From contig JBFKQZ010000016.1 of the NCBI GenBank assembly GCA_041627475.1, positions 1-22,645 on the forward strand: a stretch of DNA of 22,645 bases, written 5' to 3'. This document shows, one piece after another, positions 7,176-15,482 of this stretch. The stretch comes from JBFGFG01 sp041627475 (GTDB lineage: Bacteria; Actinomycetota; Nitriliruptoria; Nitriliruptorales; Nitriliruptoraceae). Numbering within the stretch: position 1 is the first letter of the stretch; each line of letters starts with the position of its first letter. A program made the translations under genes and the position numbers. The notes below the pieces were generated by a model. The model ran no database searches. It saw only the letters and a list, made by a program, of their open reading frames with translations, and was not told the origin of the DNA.

Positions 7176-8167
7176 GGGTGACCGCTCCCGACGTCCACGG
7201 GCTCGCGCTCCTCGGCGTCGGCGCGGACCGAGGCCCACATGGTGATGCCGAGGATGACCGTGATGACCGTGAGGCTCACCGCGGTCGGCACGTGGTAGAC
7301 CTCGAGCAGCATCATCTTGGAGCCGACGAAGACGAGGATCGCGGCAAGACCGCGGTCGAGGTAGCGGAACTTCTCCTTCATGCCGGCGAGCGCGAAGTAC
7401 AGCGCGCGCAGACCGAGGATCGCGAAGGCGTTCGACGCGAAGACGATGAACTCCTCACGGCTGACCGCGAGGATCGCCGGGACCGAGTCCACCGCGAAGA
7501 TGACGTCGGTGAACTCGACGAGGACCAGGACGGCGAACAGCGGCGTCGCGAGCAGCTTCCCGTCGATCCGCGTGAAGAACTTCTGGCCGTCCATCTCGTC
7601 GGTCGACGGGATGACGCGCCGGACGAACCGCAGGACCGGGTTGTTGGCCGGGTCCGGCCCGTGCGACTCGGACCTGACCAGTCGCCACGCGGTCACGAGC
7701 AGCAGTGCACCGAAGACGTACAGCAGCCAGCTGAACCGCTCGAGGAGCGCGACGCCGGCGAAGATGAAGATGGCGCGGAGCACCAGTGCCCCGAACACGC
7801 CCCAGAACAGGACGCGGAACTGGTAGCGGTTGGGCACCCCGAAGAACGAGAAGATCACCGCCCAGACGAAGACGTTGTCGATCGAGAGGCTCTTCTCGAT
7901 GAGGTAGCCCGCGTAGTACTCGGAGGCGGCATCGGTGCCGAACCCCCACCACACCACGAGCCCGAACGCGAGCGCGATGGCGATCCACACGGCGGACTCG
8001 ACCAGGGCCTCGCGGACCGGGATCTCGTGGGGCACGCGGTGGACGAGGTAGAGGTCGGCCAGCAGCATGACGACGATCGAGACGACCAGGGCGATCCAGG
8101 CCCACCCGGGCACGTCGATCTGGGCGAAGCTGCCGCCGGGGGCGGCGTCTGCGGCGAGGAGGAGCAC
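7172..8167 (-). CDS. TerC-family integral membrane protein
   Basis: Multi-pass membrane protein of 331 residues with about eight hydrophobic segments. The family hallmarks are EKSLSIDNVFVWAVIFSFF (Asp97-Asn98 in the membrane) and VEFTDVIFAVDSVPAILAVS (acidic residues near 218-227), followed by FIVFASNAFAILGLRALYF. TerC/Alx proteins are linked to tellurite resistance and, in better-studied members, to manganese export or metal supply at the Sec machinery; which applies here cannot be told. The GTG at 8167 is preferred because GGA lies nine bases upstream. A TTG at 8173 that overlaps the upstream stop is an alternative adding two residues. The gene follows the SRPBCC gene directly and its stop overlaps the GNAT start, so these form an operon. 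Confidence 0.92.
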   Translation of the reverse strand: MLLLAADAAPGGSFAQIDVPGWAWIALVVSIVVMLLADLYLVHRVPHEIPVREALVESAVWIAIALAFGLVVWWGFGTDAASEYYAGYLIEKSLSIDNVFVWAVIFSFFGVPNRYQFRVLFWGVFGALVLRAIFIFAGVALLERFSWLLYVFGALLLVTAWRLVRSESHGPDPANNPVLRFVRRVIPSTDEMDGQKFFTRIDGKLLATPLFAVLVLVEFTDVIFAVDSVPAILAVSREEFIVFASNAFAILGLRALYFALAGMKEKFRYLDRGLAAILVFVGSKMMLLEVYHVPTAVSLTVITVILGITMWASVRADAEEREPVDVGSGHP

Positions 8168-8169
8168 GT

Positions 8170-8589
8170 TCAACGTTCCAGTTCTCTTCTCAGGTTGCGC
8201 AGCTGGATGCGGAGGACGACGTTGGCGATCGTCCACCAGGCCAGCTGCTCGGCGCGTGAGGGAAGTGTCACGCGATTGGTGTGGCGAACCAGGGTCCGGC
8301 CGTCGTGCTCGGTGAGCTCGATGACGGCGCGGTAGGGGATGCCCCGTTCGGCCTCGTCCCACTCGAGTCGGTGGGGACGGTTGGCGTCCACGGTGCGCAT
8401 CCAGGTGGTCACGGCGGGCCTGCCCGGCCCCTGGCTCTGTCGGTAGCGGTAGACCGCGTCGACACCGGGTTCACCCTCGACGAGCTCGACATCGCTCGCG
8501 AGCGGACACCACAGCGGGTCGTTGCGGTTGTCGACCAGGAAGTCGAACACACGCTCGGCGGGGACGCGGAGCTGCGTCCTGACCGTCAC
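8170..8589 (-). CDS. SRPBCC-fold protein (polyketide cyclase/dehydrase-like)
   Basis: A 139-residue product with the pattern of a START/SRPBCC ligand-binding domain. The N-terminal strand and helix read TVRTQLRVPAERVFDFLVDNRNDPLWCP, the middle contains TTWMRTVDANRPHRLEWD, and a long C-terminal helix (RAEQLAWWTIANVVLRIQLRNLRREL) closes the hydrophobic cavity. Such proteins bind or modify small hydrophobic molecules; no ligand can be named. The GTG at 8589 is the best fit to the family N-terminus, and a TTG at 8598 with GAGG upstream is an alternative. It is the first gene of the minus-strand island and diverges from rpmE. A TA-N3-T hexamer TACGGT on the minus strand at 8630-8625 could be its -10 box. 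Confidence 0.75.
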   Translation of the reverse strand: MTVRTQLRVPAERVFDFLVDNRNDPLWCPLASDVELVEGEPGVDAVYRYRQSQGPGRPAVTTWMRTVDANRPHRLEWDEAERGIPYRAVIELTEHDGRTLVRHTNRVTLPSRAEQLAWWTIANVVLRIQLRNLRRELER

Positions 8590-8902
8590 CTCGTGCAACC
8601 GTGTGCCTCGTCTCGCTGTCGACGACCGTAACGGGGGACCCCGGGTGCGTGACCGGCGAAGTGTGCACCATCCGGGTCCGGACCGTGCAACGGCACGCGC
8701 TCGTGCTTGCCCTGGGTTGACAGGCCGGGTCGTGTGCGGTCCCGCACCGACCGGTCGCCCGTGGCGCACGACCCGGGTACGCTGGGCGCTCGCCGCCGGG
8801 TCCGGCGGCATTCGCGTGTCGCCGCCTGCGTTGCACCACACTGCAATCCTCCAGCCATGCAACCGGCGTGCTGACGCGACGCACGCCTCCAAGGAGCCTC
8901 CC
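8590..8902 (+). promoter_or_regulatory. divergent promoter region between the SRPBCC gene and rpmE
   Basis: No gene is visible in these 313 bases. Contents: on the plus strand a -10-like TACGCT at 8778-8783; a perfect inverted repeat GCCGCCGG (8792-8799) and CCGGCGGC (8802-8809) just after it; a dyad TTGCA-N6-TGCAA at 8831-8846; further TGCAAC copies at 8594, 8686 and 8858; and an isolated TTGACA at 8717-8722 without a matching -10 box 17 bases downstream. The rpmE ribosome-binding site AAGGAG is at 8891-8896. On the minus strand TACGGT (8630-8625) may serve the SRPBCC gene. Function is inferred from position. Confidence 0.5.
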
Positions 8903-9115
8903 ATGAAGCAGGGCATCCACCCCGAGTACACCGAGACGACCGTCACGTGCTCGTGCGGCAACGAGTTCACGACCCGCGCGACCGTCGACACCATCAAGGT
9001 CGAGCTCTGCAACGAGTGCCACCCGTTCTACACCGGCAAGCAGAAGCTGGTGGACACCGGTGGTCGCGTCGACCGCTTCAAGCGGCGCATGGCCAAGGCC
9101 GAGGGCAAGAGCTGA
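8903..9115 (+). CDS. rpmE: 50S ribosomal protein L31 (bL31), zinc-binding type
   Basis: Small protein of the large ribosomal subunit that bridges to the 30S head. The 70-residue product starts MKQGIHPEY and carries the four zinc ligands of the C+ type: Cys16 and Cys18 (CSC), Cys36 and Cys39 (CNEC). The end, TGGRVDRFKRRM, is typical. The start is fixed by AAGGAG at 8891-8896, six bases before the ATG, and by the family N-terminus. In many actinobacteria rpmE directly follows rho; here four minus-strand genes lie between. It heads a tight run of plus-strand genes, and the DUF1385 gene starts 14 bases after its stop. Confidence 0.97.
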   Translation: MKQGIHPEYTETTVTCSCGNEFTTRATVDTIKVELCNECHPFYTGKQKLVDTGGRVDRFKRRMAKAEGKS

Positions 9116-9128
9116 CGCTCCTCCCTCT

Positions 9129-10169
9129 GTGAGCGACGCCCACGACCACCCGCAGCTCGCCCCCGACTACTACGGCGGACAGGCCGTGATCGAGGGCGTG
9201 ATGATGCGTGGTGCCGACACGTGGGCCGTCGCCGTGCGCCAGCCCGACGACTCGATCTGGGTCGAGACGCACGAGGTCAGCGACCTCCCCCGCCGCCGGC
9301 CCTGGCTGCAGAAGCCGATGCTGCGCGGCGTGTACACCCTCGGTGACTCGCTCGCGATCGGCACCAAGGCACTCGGCATCGCCGCCGAGCGTGCCTACGA
9401 GCCCGAGGAGGGCGAGGAGGAGCTCGGCTCGACCGCGACGACCGTCTCGTTGGTCGTCGCGCTGGTCGCGTTCATCGGCATCTTCATCCTCCTGCCGTCG
9501 GCGGCGACCAAGGGCATCGACGCCATCACGCCCGGCGCGATGGGCGACGGCGCGCTGTTCCACCTCATCGAGTCGCTGGTCCGCATCGCGATCTTCATCG
9601 GCTACCTGTTCCTGATCTCGCTCCTGGCCGACATCCGCCGCGTGTTCGAGTACCACGGCGCGGAGCACATGACGATCCACGCGTGGGAGCACGACGAGGT
9701 GCTCACGCCGGAGAACGTGGCGAAGTACCCGCCGGAACACGTCCGCTGCGGCACGAACTTCCTCATCATGGTGATGCTGCTCGCGCTGGTGGTCTACACC
9801 CTCGCGGGCGTGCTCGTCCCGGCACCCGACGGCGGCCTGGGCGTCGCGATCGCCTACCACGTCGCGCTTCGGGTGGTCCTGCTGCCGGTCGTGGCCGGCC
9901 TCGCCTACGAGGGGCTGCGCCTCGGTGCGCGCAACGGCGACAACGTGCTCGTCCGTGCCCTCGTGGCACCGGGCATCTGGCTGCAGAAGATCACGACCAG
10001 CCAGCCCGAGCGCGACCAGATCGAGGTCGCGATCCGCTCGTTCCAGGCGGTGGTGCCGCCGGAGAAGCTCGACGGTCGCGTGCCCGACCTGCCGTCGCGC
10101 CTCGCCGGGCCTGCGCCCACGGTCCCGCGCGACGAGGCCGCGGACGAGGCAGCCGCCGAGCAGGCCTGA
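9129..10169 (+). CDS. DUF1385 family membrane protein (YqhQ-like)
   Basis: Membrane protein of 346 residues and unknown biochemical role. The family signature YYGGQAVIEGVMMRG is at residues 14-28, and the second conserved block YHGAEHMTIHAWEH is in the middle, followed by VRCGTNFLIMVML. About four hydrophobic segments follow the first ~100 residues. The conserved His and Glu of the HGAEH block sit next to a membrane helix and could bind a metal; this is inference. The C-terminus is acidic and Ala-rich. The GTG at 9129 is chosen because the signature follows soon after; no good ribosome-binding site is visible, so translation may depend on rpmE. The gene ends one base before prfA, a placement also known from Firmicutes and actinobacteria. 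Confidence 0.92.
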   Translation: MSDAHDHPQLAPDYYGGQAVIEGVMMRGADTWAVAVRQPDDSIWVETHEVSDLPRRRPWLQKPMLRGVYTLGDSLAIGTKALGIAAERAYEPEEGEEELGSTATTVSLVVALVAFIGIFILLPSAATKGIDAITPGAMGDGALFHLIESLVRIAIFIGYLFLISLLADIRRVFEYHGAEHMTIHAWEHDEVLTPENVAKYPPEHVRCGTNFLIMVMLLALVVYTLAGVLVPAPDGGLGVAIAYHVALRVVLLPVVAGLAYEGLRLGARNGDNVLVRALVAPGIWLQKITTSQPERDQIEVAIRSFQAVVPPEKLDGRVPDLPSRLAGPAPTVPRDEAADEAAAEQA

Positions 10170-10170
10170 C

Positions 10171-11262
10171 GTGGACGAGGCCCTCGTCCAGCGGCTCGCC
10201 GACCTGCGCGACCGGCACGCCGAGCTCGAGGCCGAGCTCGCCGACCCCGCCGTGGCGGCGGACGGTCGTCGTGTGGCCGAACTGGCGACGGAGCACAGCG
10301 CGCTGGCCGAGGTCCTCGCGGTCGCCGACGAGCTGGCCGCCGTCCGCGAGGACCTCGACGGGGCGACCGAGCTGGCCGACGCCGCCGACGGCGACGACCG
10401 TGCTGCGTGGCGGGCCGAGGCCGACCGGCTCGAGGCACGCGTCGCGCCGCTGGAGGCGCGCCTGCGCCGGCTGCTGGTCCCGCGCGACCCCGACGACGGT
10501 CGCGGCGTCGTGCTCGAGGTCCGGGCCGCCGCGGGCGGCGACGAGGCCGGCCTGTTCGCCGGCGAGCTGGTCGAGATGTACCGCCGCTACGCGCAGGGCC
10601 GGGGCTGGCAGGTCGAGGAGCTGTCGCGCAGTGCCTCGGACATCGGCGGGGTGAAGGAGGCCGTCCTCGAGATCGCGGGGGAGGGCGTCTACGGGGCGCT
10701 CAAGCACGAGTCCGGCGTCCACCGCGTCCAGCGCGTCCCGGTCACCGAGTCGCAGGGACGGATCCACACCTCGACGGCGTCCGTGGCGGTGCTGCCCGCG
10801 GCCGAGGAGGTCGACGTCGACGTCCGTGACGAGGACCTGCGCATCGACGTCTTCCGCTCGTCGGGCCCCGGCGGCCAGAGCGTCAACACCACCGACTCGG
10901 CCGTGCGGATCACCCACGAGCCGACGGGGCTCGTCGTCACCTGCCAGGACGAGAAGTCCCAGCACCGCAACCGCGACAAGGCGCTGCGGATCCTGCGCTC
11001 GCGCCTGCTCGACGCCGAGCGTGAGCGCGCGGCGGGGGAGCGGGCCGACGCCCGCCGGGCCCAGGTCGGGACCGGTGACCGCTCGGAGCGGATCCGGACC
11101 TACAACGTCCCGCAGTCGCGGATCACCGACCACCGCATCGGGCTGACCGTGCACAACATCGACGAGGTGCTCGGCGGCGCGCTCGACGAGCTCGTCGAGG
11201 CGCTGGTCGACGCCGAGCGCGACGCGCGGCTCGAGGAGCTGGCAGCCGGCGGCGCGGCATGA
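10171..11262 (+). CDS. prfA: peptide chain release factor 1
   Basis: Recognises UAA and UAG stop codons in the ribosomal A site and triggers peptide release. The 363-residue product has a coiled, charged N-terminal domain. It carries the codon-recognition tripeptide Pro190-Val191-Thr192 (PxT class, which separates RF1 from RF2) and the catalytic GGQ loop SSGPGGQSVNTTDSAVRITH with Gly234-Gly235-Gln236. The C-terminal RIRTYNVPQSRITDHRIG is conserved. The GTG at 10171 lies one base after the DUF1385 stop. The stop overlaps the start of prmC (ATGA), whose product methylates the GGQ glutamine, so the two are translationally coupled. Confidence 0.97.
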   Translation: MDEALVQRLADLRDRHAELEAELADPAVAADGRRVAELATEHSALAEVLAVADELAAVREDLDGATELADAADGDDRAAWRAEADRLEARVAPLEARLRRLLVPRDPDDGRGVVLEVRAAAGGDEAGLFAGELVEMYRRYAQGRGWQVEELSRSASDIGGVKEAVLEIAGEGVYGALKHESGVHRVQRVPVTESQGRIHTSTASVAVLPAAEEVDVDVRDEDLRIDVFRSSGPGGQSVNTTDSAVRITHEPTGLVVTCQDEKSQHRNRDKALRILRSRLLDAERERAAGERADARRAQVGTGDRSERIRTYNVPQSRITDHRIGLTVHNIDEVLGGALDELVEALVDAERDARLEELAAGGAA

Positions 11263-12137
11263 CCGACTCCCGGTGGGAGGTCGAGGAGGAGGTGACGCAG
11301 CGGCTCGAGGCTGCCGGCGTCCCGACCCCTGACGTCGACGCGCGACTCCTGCTCGACGCGATGGAGGAGCGGTTCGGGACGCTCGCCGGGTGTCCGGCCG
11401 GTGTCCTCGACGCGATGGTCGAGCGGCGCGCCGCCCGTGAGCCGCTGCAGGTCGTGCTGGGCCGCACGACGTTCCGGTGGGTCGACCTCGAGGTCCAGCG
11501 CGGCGTCTTCGTCCCGCGACCCGAGACCGAGGTCGTCGCCGGCCTGGCGATCGACGCGTGCACCGGGGTCGACCAGCCGCTCGTCGTCGAGCCGTGCACC
11601 GGCACGGGCGCCATCACCTGTGCGCTGCTCACCGAGGTGCCGGGCGTCCGGGTGCTGGCCACGGACGTCTCGGCCGACGCCGTGGCACTCGCCCAGCGCA
11701 ACGTCGACCGCGTGCTCGCCGGCGACGCGAGCCCCGAGCGGTGGCGGCCGCGCGCCGGTGCGGACGCCGAGGTGCTGCACGGCCACCTCCTGGACCCGCT
11801 GCGCCAGCTCGGCCCGGGGATCGTCGGCAACGTCGACGTCCTGGTGAGCAACCCGCCGTACCTGCCCGCCGCCGACCTGCCGGCGATGGCCCCCGAGGTC
11901 GCCGACCACGACCCGCACGCGGCACTCTTCGGTGGCGACGACGGCCACGAGGTCGTCGAGGAGCTGCTCGTCGAGGCCGCCGTCTGGCTCCGCCCCGGCG
12001 GCACGGTCGTGCTCGAGATCGACGACCGCCGCGGTGCCGATGCCATGGGAGCCGCGGAGGCAGCGGGCCTGGTCGACGTCCGCCTCGAGCAGGACCTGAC
12101 CGGACGGGACCGCGCCATCGTCGCAAGGCGCGCCTGA
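11259..12137 (+). CDS. prmC: release factor glutamine methyltransferase
   Basis: Transfers a methyl group from S-adenosylmethionine to the glutamine of the GGQ motif in release factors. The 292-residue protein has the family's N-terminal helical substrate-binding domain. The linker GVFVPRPETEVV follows, then an AdoMet-binding loop (EPCTGTGAITCALL) and the catalytic NPPY motif at Asn198-Tyr201. The AdoMet loop reads CTGTGA where DLGTGSGA is more usual, still compatible with binding. It starts inside the prfA stop codon. The 122 bases after it carry no gene. Confidence 0.96.
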   Translation: MTDSRWEVEEEVTQRLEAAGVPTPDVDARLLLDAMEERFGTLAGCPAGVLDAMVERRAAREPLQVVLGRTTFRWVDLEVQRGVFVPRPETEVVAGLAIDACTGVDQPLVVEPCTGTGAITCALLTEVPGVRVLATDVSADAVALAQRNVDRVLAGDASPERWRPRAGADAEVLHGHLLDPLRQLGPGIVGNVDVLVSNPPYLPAADLPAMAPEVADHDPHAALFGGDDGHEVVEELLVEAAVWLRPGGTVVLEIDDRRGADAMGAAEAAGLVDVRLEQDLTGRDRAIVARRA

Positions 12138-12219
12138 CCGCTCCGCCCCATGAGCGGGTACCGATCCCGCCGGTGCGCGTTCGACTTCGTACCCACCCGT
12201 TCGCCGTGGCGGCGATCGG

Positions 12220-12225
12220 TAGCGT
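12220..12225 (+). promoter_or_regulatory. possible -10 hexamer TAGCGT upstream of the Sua5/TsaC gene
   Basis: TAGCGT, followed by CCG, is identical in its first nine bases to the better supported -10 region at 15613, and lies 34 bases before the ATG at 12260. No clear -35 box is found at standard spacing. If used, the leader would be about 28 bases and contain the GAGG at 12251-12254. Confidence 0.35.
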
Positions 12226-12259
12226 CCGTTCCCCGCTCTCCCGACGTCGCGAGGTCCTG

Positions 12260-12967
12260 ATGTCCCGCCGGATCGTCGACGTCGCCGCTGATCGTGACGC
12301 GGCGTTCGAGCAGGCCGTGGCCGCGCTGCGCGACGGCAAGGTCGTGGTGCTGCCCACCGACACCGTCTACGCGGTCGTCGCGGACGCGTTCAACCCGACC
12401 GGGACGAGGCGCATCTTCGGTGCCAAGCGGCGGTCGCGGCGGTTCCCGCTGCCGGTGCTGGTGCGCTCGCCCAAGCAGCTGCTCGGCCTGTGCGACGAGG
12501 TCCCGAAGGCCGCCGACCGGCTCATGGCCGCGTACTGGCCCGGGCCGCTGACGATCGTCACGATGGCGCAGACCGAGATGCCGTGGGACCTGGGCGACAG
12601 CCGTGGGACGATCTCGCTGCGGATGCCGCTGGACGACCTGGTGCTCGACCTCGTCCGCGAGGTCGGGCCGCTCGCGGCGACCAGTGCCAACCTCTCGGGG
12701 CAGCCTGCGTCGACGACGCCGCAGGGTGCGCAGCAGCAGCTCGGCGACCTCGTCGAGGTCTACCTCGACGACGGACCACGGGCCGGTCGGGAGCGGTCGA
12801 CCATCGTCGACCTCACCCGCGACGAGCCGGAGGTCCTGCGCGAGGGGCCGCTGCACTCGCCGGACGTCCTCGCCGTCGCCCGGGGCGAGCTCGACCCGCT
12901 CGAGGCGGCCGCCCGGGCGCAGCAGACCGCGCCGGTCGAGCCGGAGCCGGCGGCCGACGAGGACTGA
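12260..12967 (+). CDS. tsaC: threonylcarbamoyl-AMP synthase (Sua5/YrdC/TsaC family)
   Basis: Makes threonylcarbamoyl-AMP from threonine, bicarbonate and ATP, the first step of the t6A37 modification of ANN-decoding tRNAs. The 235-residue product is a single YrdC domain with a short acidic tail (VEPEPAADED). Visible motifs are GKVVVLPTDTVYAV near residue 26, the basic KRRSRRFPLPVLV ATP/carbonate-binding segment near 56-68, YWPGPLTIV, SLRMP, and LAATSANLSGQPA near 138. The ATG at 12260 has GAGG at 12251-12254. In M. tuberculosis the homologue also follows hemK/prmC. The product uses threonine, which the operon at the start of the window makes. Confidence 0.93.
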   Translation: MSRRIVDVAADRDAAFEQAVAALRDGKVVVLPTDTVYAVVADAFNPTGTRRIFGAKRRSRRFPLPVLVRSPKQLLGLCDEVPKAADRLMAAYWPGPLTIVTMAQTEMPWDLGDSRGTISLRMPLDDLVLDLVREVGPLAATSANLSGQPASTTPQGAQQQLGDLVEVYLDDGPRAGRERSTIVDLTRDEPEVLREGPLHSPDVLAVARGELDPLEAAARAQQTAPVEPEPAADED

Positions 12968-13022
12968 GCACCCCCGGAGAACGAGCGATGGCGTTCGCTG
13001 TCGGCCGGGCGGGGGTCCGCAG

Positions 13023-13028
13023 TACGCT
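13023..13028 (+). promoter_or_regulatory. possible -10 hexamer TACGCT upstream of glyA
   Basis: TACGCT lies 46 bases before the GTG at 13075 and is the same hexamer found before rpmE and at the end of thrB. A start near 13035 would exclude the ATG at 12988 and favour GTG 13075 as the glyA start. The -35 region is not recognisable. Confidence 0.3.
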
Positions 13029-13074
13029 GTCGGACGCCCTCGACGCCCGTCCCCGCCCTTTCGTGAGGCCATCT

Positions 13075-14334
13075 GTGAGCGCGTTCTACGGTTCCGACCC
13101 CGCGGCCCTGGAGGCCACCGACCCCGAGGTCGCGGAGTACCTCCGCATCGAGGTGGAGCGCCAGAAGGGCAAGCTCCAGCTCATCGCGAGCGAGAACTTC
13201 GCGTCGCCCGCGGTGATGACGGCGACCGGTTCGGTGCTCACCAACAAGTACGCCGAGGGCTACCCCGGGAAGCGCTACTACGGCGGGTGCGGCGAGGCCG
13301 TCGACCCGATCGAGCAGCTGGCGATCGACCGTGCGAAGCAGCTCTTCGGCGCCGACCACGCCAACGTCCAGCCCCACTCCGGTGCGAGCGCGAACTTCGC
13401 CACGTACTTCGCCACCGTCATGCCGGGCGACAAGGTCCTGGCGATGTCGCTGCCGGACGGCGGCCACCTGACCCACGGGATGCGGCTGAACTTCAGCGGC
13501 AAGTGGTTCGACGTCGTCCCGTACGGCGTCCGTGAGGACACCGAGACCATCGACATGGACCAGGTGCGCGAGCTCGCGCTCGAGCACCGGCCCAAGCTGA
13601 TCGTCGCCGGCTGGTCCGCCTACCCGCGCGAGCTCGACTTCCAGGCGTTCCGCGACATCGCGGACGAGGTCGGCGCCGTCCTGTGGTGCGACGCAGCGCA
13701 CTTCATCGGCCTCGTCGCCGCCGGCGTCCACGCCAACCCCGTGCACTACTGCGACATCGTGACGTTCACGACCCACAAGACCCTGCGCGGTCCGCGCGGT
13801 GCGATCATCCTCACCAACGAGGAGTGGGCGAAGCCGATCGACAAGGCCGTCTTCCCCGGAACCCAGGGTGGGCCGCTGGAACACGTCGTGGCCGCCAAGG
13901 CCGTCGCGCTCAAGGAGGCCATGGAGCCGTCCTTCAAGGAGTACGGCCAGCGCATCCTCGACGACATCCGGGCACTCGCCGCCGGGCTCGCCGACCGCGG
14001 CTACCGGATCACGTCCGGTGGCACCGACACGCACCTGTTCCTCGCCGACGTCACGGCCAAGGACGCCGAGCTCACCGGCGCGATCGCCGAGGAGCGGTGC
14101 GACGCGGCCGGCATCGTGCTGAACAAGAACGGCATCCCGTTCGACAAGCACCCGCCGATGGTCACCTCGGGGATCCGTGCCGGCGCGTCGCTGGTCGCGA
14201 CCCAGGGGATGGGCACCGAGGAGATGGCGCAGGTCGCGGACATGATCGACCGTGCCATCACCGGCTCCGACGACGACCGGGCGCAGGTGCGCGCGGAGGT
14301 CGCGGAGCTCGTCGCAGCGTTCCCGGCGTACTGA
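13075..14334 (+). CDS. glyA: serine hydroxymethyltransferase
   Basis: PLP enzyme that interconverts serine and glycine while loading tetrahydrofolate with a one-carbon unit. The 419-residue product has LIASENFASPAVMTATGSVLTNKYAEGYPGKRYYGG near the N-terminus (substrate and PLP residues), HSGASANFA, SLPDGGHLTHGMRLNFSGK, and VLWCDAAHFIGLVAAG. The PLP lysine is Lys235 in VTFTTHKTLRGPRGA. GTG 13075 has GAGG at 13065-13068, and the family N-terminus (DPEVAEYLRIEVERQ) follows at the normal distance. An in-frame ATG at 12988 with GGAGA upstream would add 29 residues not typical of the family. glyA is not between these neighbours in M. tuberculosis, so its place here is lineage-specific. Confidence 0.96.
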   Translation: MSAFYGSDPAALEATDPEVAEYLRIEVERQKGKLQLIASENFASPAVMTATGSVLTNKYAEGYPGKRYYGGCGEAVDPIEQLAIDRAKQLFGADHANVQPHSGASANFATYFATVMPGDKVLAMSLPDGGHLTHGMRLNFSGKWFDVVPYGVREDTETIDMDQVRELALEHRPKLIVAGWSAYPRELDFQAFRDIADEVGAVLWCDAAHFIGLVAAGVHANPVHYCDIVTFTTHKTLRGPRGAIILTNEEWAKPIDKAVFPGTQGGPLEHVVAAKAVALKEAMEPSFKEYGQRILDDIRALAAGLADRGYRITSGGTDTHLFLADVTAKDAELTGAIAEERCDAAGIVLNKNGIPFDKHPPMVTSGIRAGASLVATQGMGTEEMAQVADMIDRAITGSDDDRAQVRAEVAELVAAFPAY

Positions 14335-14341
14335 GCATCGT

Positions 14342-15475
14342 GTGACGCCGTTCCTCATCGTCGCAGCCGTGGCCTTCGTGGTCACGGCCGTCACGACGCC
14401 GCTCGTCGGGCGGCTGGCACGACGAGCGGGGGCGATCGACGCGCCGCACGACCCGCGCAAGGTCCACAAGGAGCCCGTGCCGACACTCGGTGGGCTCGGG
14501 ATGATGGCCGGCTTCGTGGCGGCGCTCGGCGTCGCCGCGTTCCTGCCGGCGTTCCAGGAGCTGTTCGAGGTCTCCTCGGAGCCGACGGGGCTGCTCGCCG
14601 GCGTGGCCGTGATCGCCGTCGTCGGCGTGGTGGACGACCTGCGCGGCCTGCCGCCGAACCTCAAGCTGGTCGGGCAGATGGTCGCCGCCCTCGCGCCGGC
14701 CCTGTTCGGCATCCAGCTGGTCTACGCGTGGGTCCCCGGGCTCGACCTCGTGGTGCTGTCGAGCGACCTCGGCCTGCCGCTGACGCTGCTCGCGATGGTG
14801 GCCATGATCAACGCGGTCAACCTCATCGACGGGCTCGACGGCCTCGCAGCCGGCGTCGTCATGATCGCCTCGCTCGCGTTCTTCGCGTTCGCCTACGCCG
14901 TCGGCGGTGGCGTCACCGAGTCGCTGCCCTCGTCCGCCCCGCTCATCGCCGCGGGTCTGGTCGGCATCTCCGCCGGGTTCCTCGTGCACAACTTCCATCC
15001 GGCGAAGATCTTCATGGGCGACACCGGCTCGATGCTGCTCGGGCTCCTGCTGGCCTGTGCCGGGATCGCCTACGTCGGCCGCACCACGAACCCGAGCTAC
15101 ACGGACATCGCCGGCTCGGTGCCGCTGCTGGTGCCGGCCCTCATGCTGGCCATCCCGTTCCTCGACACCGCGCTGGCCATCGCACGGCGGACGATCAGGG
15201 GGACCGGGATCTCGGTGGCGGACCGTGGCCACCTGCACCACCTGCTGATGGCCTTCGGGCACTCGCACCGTCGGGCCGTGCTGGTGCTCTGGTACTGGTC
15301 GGCCATGCTCGCGGCCGCGTCGCTGGCGTGGGCCACGGTGTCCACGGAGACCCTCGTCGCCGGGACCACCGTCGCCCTCGCGATCGGCGTCGTGCTGACC
15401 GTCCTCGGCGTCCGCAGCGACCCCGTCGAGGCCGAGGATGCCGACGAGGACCGCAGCGGCGTCGTGGCCGGCTGA
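14342..15475 (+). CDS. WecA/Rfe-type undecaprenyl-phosphate glycosyl-1-phosphate transferase
   Basis: Polytopic membrane enzyme of the MraY/WecA family that moves a sugar-1-phosphate (in WecA, GlcNAc-1-P from UDP-GlcNAc) to a polyprenyl phosphate and so starts a cell-envelope glycan. The 377-residue protein has about ten hydrophobic segments. Catalytic motifs are VVDDLRG (Asp98-Asp99), NLIDGLDGL (Asp163, Asp166), FHPAKIFMGDTGS, and the cytoplasmic His-rich loop ADRGHLHHLLMAFGHSH (His297, His299, His300), which marks WecA-like rather than MraY enzymes. The GTG at 14342 lies seven bases after the glyA stop. M. tuberculosis has its homologue (rfe) at the same place before the atp genes. Confidence 0.93.
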   Translation: MTPFLIVAAVAFVVTAVTTPLVGRLARRAGAIDAPHDPRKVHKEPVPTLGGLGMMAGFVAALGVAAFLPAFQELFEVSSEPTGLLAGVAVIAVVGVVDDLRGLPPNLKLVGQMVAALAPALFGIQLVYAWVPGLDLVVLSSDLGLPLTLLAMVAMINAVNLIDGLDGLAAGVVMIASLAFFAFAYAVGGGVTESLPSSAPLIAAGLVGISAGFLVHNFHPAKIFMGDTGSMLLGLLLACAGIAYVGRTTNPSYTDIAGSVPLLVPALMLAIPFLDTALAIARRTIRGTGISVADRGHLHHLLMAFGHSHRRAVLVLWYWSAMLAAASLAWATVSTETLVAGTTVALAIGVVLTVLGVRSDPVEAEDADEDRSGVVAG

Positions 15476-15482
15476 CACCAGC

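Noticed and set aside
8717..8722. TTGACA as the -35 box of an rpmE promoter
   Set aside because: No TA-N3-T hexamer lies 16-18 bases downstream; the nearest, TACGCT at 8778, is 55 bases away.
12988..13074. Longer GlyA starting at the ATG at 12988
   Set aside because: It has a plausible ribosome-binding site but adds 29 atypical residues, and the -10-like TACGCT lies inside it; GTG 13075 fits the family better.
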